This document shows, in pieces, positions 39,742 through 47,400 of a DNA stretch of 64,000 nt. Position 1 is the first letter of the stretch. Each line of letters opens with the position of its first letter. The notes beneath the pieces were generated by a model. The model had not been told where the DNA came from. It ran no database searches and worked only from the letters and a program-made list of their open reading frames with translations. The DNA comes from Diacronema lutheri (Eukaryota > Haptophyta > Pavlovophyceae > Pavlovales > Pavlovaceae): the NCBI GenBank assembly GCA_019448385.1, contig JAGTXO010000006.1, forward strand, positions 434,001 through 498,000, in the 5' to 3' direction. Position numbers and translations under genes: made by a program.

Positions 39742-40125
39742 ATGTCCGTCGTGGTGCTCGCGGTGCTCTGGGCTCACGCTTTTGCCCCATCGATGCACAC
39801 GGCACATGCCGTGCGTGCGCACGTTGCGCGCGCGCACGTCGACGCCTCGATCGGTCCTTTTGTGCGAAAAGCTGCGTTCGGCGCGTTCGGCGTCCTGTCC
39901 GTGACCGGTGCGGTGACCGGCGTGCAGGAGTTGGTGTCCCTGGTGCAGAGTGGGGCGGAGCGCTCCGCGACGATGCAAAGCGCGGCCGGCGTGGCCGTGG
40001 ATGCGCTCGTCCTTTCCACGGTCGTGTCTGTATTCCTCAAGGCGGACAAGCCCGACGCATCGCCTTCACAATCCGCCCAGCCCGAACCCACGGACGACGC
40101 TACGCAAAACACCCGCACGCCATGA
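39742..40125 (+). CDS. small plastid-type protein with ASAFAP-like signal
   Basis: 127-aa protein, MSVVVLAVLWAHAFAPSM. A signal peptide ends at AHA|FAP, close to the ASAFAP consensus whose +1 Phe directs proteins into complex red plastids. Residues 30-100 (VDASIGPFVRKAAFGAFGVL...VVQ-like VTGVQELVSLVQSG...AVDALVLSTVVSVFL) are homologous to residues 33-105 of the neighbouring convergent gene (40430-41392). This stretch has Gly/Ala-rich hydrophobic helices that could sit in the thylakoid or envelope. The C-terminal 25 residues are hydrophilic. Function unknown. ATG at 39742; upstream in-frame codons are AT-rich flank. Confidence 0.62.
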   Translation: MSVVVLAVLWAHAFAPSMHTAHAVRAHVARAHVDASIGPFVRKAAFGAFGVLSVTGAVTGVQELVSLVQSGAERSATMQSAAGVAVDALVLSTVVSVFLKADKPDASPSQSAQPEPTDDATQNTRTP

Positions 40126-40222
40126 GCCGTGTGCAACGCGGCGTGCGCAGCGGCTTCGCTTGCATCGAAGCCCGGCACGCCGTGGGGCCGCGCGCGCAGC
40201 AGGTATATAGGGTAGTTCTGAT

Positions 40223-40230
40223 CCCCCCCC

Positions 40231-40273
<43 letters not shown>
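40223..40273 (+). repeat. C10-G41 homopolymer junction
   Basis: Ten Cs followed directly by forty-one Gs. It sits between the stops of two convergent paralogues. Confidence 0.9.
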
Positions 40274-40276
<3 letters not shown>

Positions 40277-40429
40277 GGGGGAGCAGCGCCCACCTGGCAT
40301 CCACTCAGCAGCAGCGCCCTCCTGGCCTTGGCAGGTGCTCGCGAATTTTTGGAAAGACAACTCACAGCCGCGCCGGTCGCGCCGCCGAGGCCAGCGCTGA
40401 CTGCGCGCGCTCCGCATCGTACTCAGCGC

Positions 40430-41392
40430 TCACGATGGGGACCCACCCAGGGGGGCGGCAGCACCCGCCGCCTCTCGCGCGATCTCTTCGATGAAGTCGT
40501 CCCACGACGGCCGGCCGAGCCGTCGCTGCAGCACCTTCTGCTCGGGGCCGAGCACGAAGAGCAGGCCGCGCTCAAGCGGGTCGAACGGCACCGCCGCGCG
40601 CGCGCCCTGCTCGCGCGCCGCCGCCACCTCCGCGTCGAGCGCGCGGCTCCAGCGCCCGCCCTCGCCATCGATCGGGTTCGCAACGTACGGCTGCTGCGCT
40701 GACCTGCGGCGTCCGGGCTTTGCAAAGCCCTTGGGCTCGCGCGGCGTCGCTTCCGCGCCGTCGCCGTCCGCAGCAGCGCCGTATACGACAGGCACGAGCA
40801 GCACGTTGGCTGGGACAAAGCTGCCGCTCTGCACGATCGCAGACAGCAAGATATCGTCGACCGCGCGCGCGCAGCCGACGACGAGGACGACGGCCTGCTT
40901 GGCGTCCTCCTGAAGGACGCGGAGAAGTACCTGGCGCTCCACCAACGTCGGCCGCTCGTCGTCGGCCGACGGCTCGGGCGCTCTGATCGTGAGCGGCAGC
41001 TCGCGCAGGTCGGTGAGCGCGCTCGCGAGCTGCGGCTTTGGCGCGCGCGCGCGTGACTCGACTGGGCGAGAGGCGGCACGCTGATCAATCGTGTAGCTCG
41101 TCGCGACGGTTGCGAGCACAGCCATGTCCACCCCAAGGCCCGTGGCGCTCTTTACGAGCTCCGACGCCTCTGCTCCACCCTGTGCAGCGCTCGCGAGCTC
41201 CTGCACCACGCTCACCGCGCTGGTGCCAGCCGCGACCGCGAAGCCGACGTAAATCGTGTTGCGCACCAGGCGCCCCACAGACGCCTCGACGTGCACGCGC
41301 GCCGCCGGCGCGCAACGGGCGCCAATGGGGACGCTGCGGTGCGGCGACGTGAACGTGATCACAAAGTGCAGGACGAGTGCGACAGGCACCAT
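40430..41392 (-). CDS. plastid-type paralogue with extra C-terminal domain
   Basis: 320 aa. It begins with a hydrophobic signal (MVPVALVLHFVITFTSP). A module follows (HVEASVGRLVRNTIYVGFAVAAG, SVVQELASAAQGGAE, GVDMAVLATVATSY) homologous to the small convergent neighbour. A unique roughly 190-residue domain comes next (LVERQVLLRVLQEDAKQAVVLVVGCARAVDDIL, PFDPLERGLLFVLGPEQKVLQRRLG) and ends WDDFIEEIAREA. I do not recognise a named family. A plastid location is inferred from the signal and the paralogue. ATG at 41392. Divergent from the SET-domain gene. Confidence 0.62.
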   Translation of the reverse strand: MVPVALVLHFVITFTSPHRSVPIGARCAPAARVHVEASVGRLVRNTIYVGFAVAAGTSAVSVVQELASAAQGGAEASELVKSATGLGVDMAVLATVATSYTIDQRAASRPVESRARAPKPQLASALTDLRELPLTIRAPEPSADDERPTLVERQVLLRVLQEDAKQAVVLVVGCARAVDDILLSAIVQSGSFVPANVLLVPVVYGAAADGDGAEATPREPKGFAKPGRRRSAQQPYVANPIDGEGGRWSRALDAEVAAAREQGARAAVPFDPLERGLLFVLGPEQKVLQRRLGRPSWDDFIEEIAREAAGAAAPLGGSPS

Positions 41393-41452
41393 CGCGACTA
41401 AAAACTAGTCTTCTACTTCTAGTCCGACCCGTGACGGAGTGTGACGCGGCGC
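41393..41452. promoter_or_regulatory. 60-bp divergent promoter region
   Basis: Sixty bp between the ATGs of the plastid-type gene and the SET/chromodomain gene. It includes an AT/pyrimidine-rich stretch (AAAAACTAGTCTTCTACTTC). Confidence 0.45.
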
Positions 41453-44400
41453 ATGCCGGAGAGCGGGGATGGTGCGCACGCGGGCGACGAGCAGGCTGGC
41501 ACTGATGGCGCTATGGCGGCGCCCGCCCAACACAGCGTGATATCGCGCCCGCTGACGGCGACGATCCGTCTCAAGCCGCCGATGCTTCCGGTGCCGAGCG
41601 CGCCCGCGCGCTCTGCGTACGGTGATCCGGCGCGCTCCGCGTCCACCATATCAACGGCCGCCCTCCAGCCGCGCCCGGATGGATCACACCGCGCATCAGC
41701 TGGCGCAGCTTTGATGATGCGCACGACGCACGCAGCAGCTGGCGGCAGCGCGCGACCCGGCGACACGGCGGGCGCGCGCGCGGCCGCGAGCGTGGGCGTG
41801 GGCGCAGGCGCAGCGGCAGTTGCGCTTGAACCCGGGGTCCTAGCGCCGAGTGGTACGTTCGCTGTGCTCCCAAAACGCTCGCTTGAGCCGCCGAGGCTCG
41901 TGCGCACGCCGCAGCTTCCAGCCGCGCGCTTTCCACCGTCGATTCGGCCCAGCGCCGAACGCCCGTTTGCTGCGCCTGACCCACCGCACGTGGGCGCGCA
42001 CCACGCCCCGGCGGGCACGGTCCTTGCGCTGCTGGCTTCGACGCCGGCGGTTGGCACCACCGCTGCGCTGCGCGATGGCGCGCCGATCGACGCGTCGCTC
42101 ACCACTGCGCATTTGCTGCCGGCCACTGCGCCGCGCGCTACGACCGAACCACGCGCGCACGCGCCGGCAGTCGCGCAGCCACGCAGGGCGGAGGCGCCAG
42201 CGCGGGCACGCATGCCGCAGCTGCCGCCGGTGCGCTTGCCGCCCTCGTCGCTTCCGACGGCAGGCCGCACGTCGCTGCATGAGCCGCCGCACGCGGCGGT
42301 GGCGGTGCCGGCCTGCCCGCGGCCGTCCGCCGGGCAGGCGACGCTCGCACCGTCCGCGCCGCGCGCGCCGTCGCTGCCGACGCTTATCGCCGACCGCCTC
42401 GCTGCTCTGGTCAAGCGCGTCGGCAGCCGTGACCCGCTCGCACCCGCAGCTGGCGCGGCCTTCTCGGCGCGTCCAACGGACGGAGGCGTGCACGCGCCGG
42501 CCGGCGCATTTCCCGCGTCTCGTGGCCCTCCGCCGCCGGCACCGCTGCCAGTGCCAAGGTCGTGCCAGCAGCCGGACCGCCCGCCGCTGCCGCCTGCTGC
42601 ACCTTCGGGCACGTCAGCACCGTTGTTCGCTGATGGGCGCGAGCTCGGCGTAACGCCGCCCACCGGAGATCCCGCGGCGGGTGCGGTCGAGGCGCCTACG
42701 CCGCAGCCGCCGTCGTCGCCGCCGGCCACCGATGGCGAAGCGCAGGAGCTGCCCGTGGCACACGCGCAGCTGCAGCCGGCGGGCGGACAGCTGGGCGCCG
42801 GCTGCGCGAAGCGGACGCGGCCTCTAATGGATGGGCGCGCGGGCGAGTCGCGGGCGCGAGCGGCGCAGCCGCCGCCGCAGCTGCCGCAGCACCCGCCCGC
42901 GCAAGGCGACGCAACGCGCGACGGGGCAGACGTAGCCGCCGTCCCTGCAGAGGCGCAGCAGTCACCCATCGTCGACTGCCTTGAGCCGCGCGCTCTGGAC
43001 GCGCGCCCGCAGCCAAAACGTGCACGCGCTGGCGCGCGCGGCTCGGCAACAACATCGTCGCTGCCGACGCCTCAGTCGCCCGGCGCAAAGGCCGCGCAGC
43101 CAACCGCCGCTGTCGCGCACAAGCGCGTGGCAATGGCCGCCGCAGCGCCCATCGCCGCCGCGCCCGCGCGGCGGCCGCTGAGCAGCGGGCGCGCGCCGCG
43201 CTCCAACTCTGCGCAAGGCAAAAGCCGTTTCCGCTCGAGTGCGCGCCGGCCGGCTGTGGCTGCCGCTGCCCTCGCGGTGGGCGCACGGGCTGCCATGGCG
43301 GCGGGCGCGACGGCGGGCGCGGCGGCGGGCGCGGCGGCGGGCGCAGGCGCGGTGGCCGCGCGTCCGACGACGACTGCATCCGCAGGCCGCTCGCTCATGA
43401 CGCTCGACAGGCCGGCCGCGCCCGTGGTCCCGCGCGCATGCGCACGGTGCCGCCAGATGAGCTGCCGATCGCGTGCGGTCGGGCGTGGCGCGATTGGCTG
43501 GCACGTGGACGTGCGTGGCGCCGTGGCGCAGCACCTGGCATCGACGTCGCACGCGCCACCGCCCGAGTGGAGCGCAGCCATCGTGTGCGCGTATGAACCA
43601 AAGAGCGGCCTGCACGCGCTTCTTTTCCCGGGCAGTGCACGGCACGCACGATTCGCGGCTGGCGGCTTTTGCCTCGGCTCGGCGGACGTGCGCGTCGTCT
43701 CGGAGGAGGACAGGGCCGAATGGAGCGATGGCGACTCGAACGATCCGTTGGACTGCGAGCGCCGGCCGCGGATGCCGCCGGGTGAGCCGATCTTTCGCTG
43801 CTACTGCGGCGTGAGCTTCTCAGATGCGCACGAGTTTGATGTGCCCGTGCACGCGGCCACGCCGCTCGTACAGTGCGCCGCATGCCTCGTGTGGTTGCAC
43901 GAGCCATGCGCGCGCGCGCACGCGGCGACGGAGCGCGCGGGCGCGCGCGACGACGCCGCGGCGCTGAGCGGCGGCGAGCGCGCGGCGGTCGAGGCCGACG
44001 GCGGCGCGCACGCGCAGGTGCTCTGCCCGCTGTGCAACGGCGCCGCTGCCGGGCGCTCGTCGAGACCATGGCCACCGCTCGCTGCTCCGGCGCTCGCGCC
44101 GGAAGCGCCGGAGCACTTTGCGCCGCGCGCAGCTGCTTCCGCACCGCGCGCGCCGCTGCTCACCGACGACGCGGCCGCCGACGAGCACACGCAGCGGCCG
44201 CTCGCAGCAGCTGGCGATGGCGACGGCGCGCTCGGCTATGCCCACTGCTCGCGGTTCGCGGGCATCGAGGACCTCCTCTCGGACGATGATGACGCCTGCG
44301 AGACGGCCGCTCGCGCCGGCGAGCGCGCGCCGGACGCGCACGGCGCGATCGGAGGTGACGCACACGATGGCGGCGCACACGATGGCGGCGCACACGATGG

Positions 44401-47400
44401 CGGCGCACACGATGGCGGCGCACACGATGGCGGCGCACACGATGGCGGCGCACACGATGGCGGCGCACACGATGGCGGCAGAGCACCGCCCGGCGGCGCG
44501 TGCGCGGAGCCCATGGACGTCGATGGCGCGCCGGCGGACGGCTCGACTGTGGCCGAGCCGCACGCGGCCGCTCACGCTGTCGAGCGCGGCGCCGTCGCGC
44601 TGCGCGCGCACATCGGCCGCGCGCTCGCGCCATGTGAGGTGCGACCCCGACGCGCGATCCACAAGTGCGTCGCGAGGGCTTGCGTCTTTGCGCAGGGCAC
44701 GTTTGGCAGGCAGCACGGCGAGCTGGCCGTGCGGTGCGTTGGGCGCGCGTGCGCTGGCGGCGTGCCCGGCTCGCGCGAGTGCCCCGCGCGCATGCACCTC
44801 GCCTGCCTGATGCGTGACGCGGTGATTGCTAGTCGCGACGCGCACGTGCGCGCCGGACAGTCGGGCTGGCCCGGACTCTCGACGAGCTTCGAGGAGTGGA
44901 CGGCGGCGGGCAGCACGGTCTGCCGTGCGGGTGGCGCGTCCGACACGCACGCCGTCCCGCTCTTTGAGTTCCGCTGCGCGTCGTGCGGCGAGCCGTTCGC
45001 GCGATTACGCGCCATCCCGCCCGTCGTCTGCGCGGCCCGGGCGGAGCCGGCGGCGGCGATTGTCCCCGATGTCGTGGCGTTCGCGCCCGCGCGTGCACCT
45101 GTGGCCGCCGTGCCAGCAGCGCTCACAATGGCCACGCCACCCAACGACGAGGTGGCGCGCGATGCCGACGAAGCCAACGCAGCCGCCGCGTCGGGCGCGC
45201 GCCGCGCGGCCGTGTCGCGCGCGCGCCTGTGCGGCGGTCCGTGCGGCGCGTGCCACGCGTGCGCGAATCCGTTCGCCTACCCGGTCTGCGCGCTGCGTAC
45301 CGATGGGCGGTACGCCGGTTACGCGCTGCTCGTGCCCCTGTGCGACGTTGCGCGCTACGCCGTCAGGATGGGGGCGTGCGCCACGTACGCGGTCAAGGGG
45401 GCCGCTCGGCTGGGCAACGGCCCGCGCGAGACTGCGCTGCCAATGGGCCTGAGCCATTTGCGCGGCGTCGTGCACGACGTGCGGCCGCGATGCGCGCGCG
45501 CCAACGGCGCCGCCGGCGCTGACGGCGACGCTGACGGCGCCGACGGCGCTCACGCTCACGCCGACGGCGCTGCGCGCGACAATAACTCCTTCGTGCTCAC
45601 CGTTCATTTTGACGACGGCACGATCGCGCAGCTCGCGGAGGAGGACGCGCTGCCGTACGCGCGCGCGCCCAAGCGCGGCCTCACGCTCTACGCGTCGCCT
45701 GTCCTACTCCAGCTCTCGCGCCTCGGGCCGCGCGAGAGAATGCGCGCGCCGTACGACATGCGTGCGGTACGATCCGTTCTCCGGCAGACCAATGCTTACC
45801 ACCTGCTCGAGGTGAAGGAGACGGTCAAGATGATCGGCAGCAGGCCGCAGCGCATGCGCGGCGTCTTCGCCGCGTGGCCGCGCGACGCGACGCGCGCAAC
45901 GCCGGCCGGTGCGCCGGCAGGCGCGCCGCGCAGGGGGACAACCGCTGGCGGCACATTGGCTGGCAACGGCGGCGGCGCCGATGGTGGCTGCGGCGGCGGC
46001 AGCGCGCCGCCGCCGCCCATGGTCGTGCGATCTGGGCGTGTCGTCGGCACCTACTGCGGGATCGTGCGCTGGCGAGACGAGACAATCGCGCCCGAAGACG
46101 TGGCGCGCGCGTCGACGTGCGCGCACGCTCTTGCACGCGCGGGCGATGGTGGCGGCGGTGGTGGTGGGGAGGGCGGCGTCGGTGCGGGCGACGGCACGGC
46201 CGCGCTTGACGGCGATTCGGACGTCGCCGCCGTTGCCGCCGACGAGAGCGCGGCGCGCGTCAGCGCCGCCTCGCCGTCGCGCAGCGGCGTCAACGCGCCG
46301 CGCGCCAACCTGCCCGTGCACGCACGTTACTACTTTGACATTAACGAGAGCATTTGCATCGATGCGTCGGACGAGGGCGCGAGCAACGTGATGCGCTACG
46401 TGAACCACGCCAACACCGCCGCTGAGGCCAACCTCGGCGCGAGGCGCGTCGAGGTGGACGGCGAGGTCGTCGTCGTCTTTTACGCGCGCCGGGCAATCAT
46501 GGCGGGCGAGGAGCTCGTATATCGATACGGCCCGTTCTCCTTCCTGGACGCGCAGGGCGAGGCGGAGGGCGAGGAGGCGGATGTGCCCGCAGCTGCAGCG
46601 GCGACTGCCGCCGCTGCGGCCGCTGCAGCCGCCGCGCAGCCGAGCCGACTGCGCACGGCGCGCGCGGATGCGGCGCGTTGCGCGACGAGCGCACAACATG
46701 GCGTGCGGCCGAGCGCGCTGACGGGCGCGCCGCCGTCGCTCCGCGCGCGCGATATGGTGGCCAACCGCGAAGCGCGCGCGCAGCGCAAGCAAGCAATGGT
46801 GGCGCACGCCGCCGCAGCGGGAGAAACGGTGCAAACGCTTGCCGCCGCCGCCGACGATGCGTTTGCGCGCAAGCGCGCGCGTGCGTGTGCAAGTGCATGT
46901 GCGCCGGCCGCCGACGCCGACGTTGACGCCGCCGACGCCGCCGACGTAGGCGCCGCCGCCGCTGCCGCGTCGGCCGCTGACGCTGACGATGCCGCCGCCA
47001 TCGTGGAGCAAACCGATGACGAATCCGCCGCTGCACCTGCCGCTGCCGCCGCCATCGTGGAGCAAACCGATGACGAATCCGCCGCTGCACCTGCCGATGC
47101 CGCCGCCATCGTGGAGCAAACCGATGACAAATCCGCCGCGCCGCCGAGCGAGCGCGCGAGGCCTTTGGCGCGGCCACGCCTCGCGTGCGCGCCCGCTCGC
47201 GCGCACGCGGACGAGGCGCGCACGCCGCGGTCATCCACGCGCGCGCCTTCTTGGTCACCAGGTCCAGGCTCCTTGACTGACGATGGCACGGAGACCCTGC
47301 GCAGCGCGGACGCGCGCGCCAGACGGGACGCAACGCTGCGCGGCGACGGTGGCAGCGCGCGCGCGAGCGTGCGCCGTGCTGCGCGCAGCGCTGTGCGCCG

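Noticed and set aside
41419-42969. 516-codon minus-strand frame at the start of the SET/chromodomain gene
   Set aside because: Gly/Ser/Ala-rich shadow that would overlap the divergent promoter; no family resemblance.
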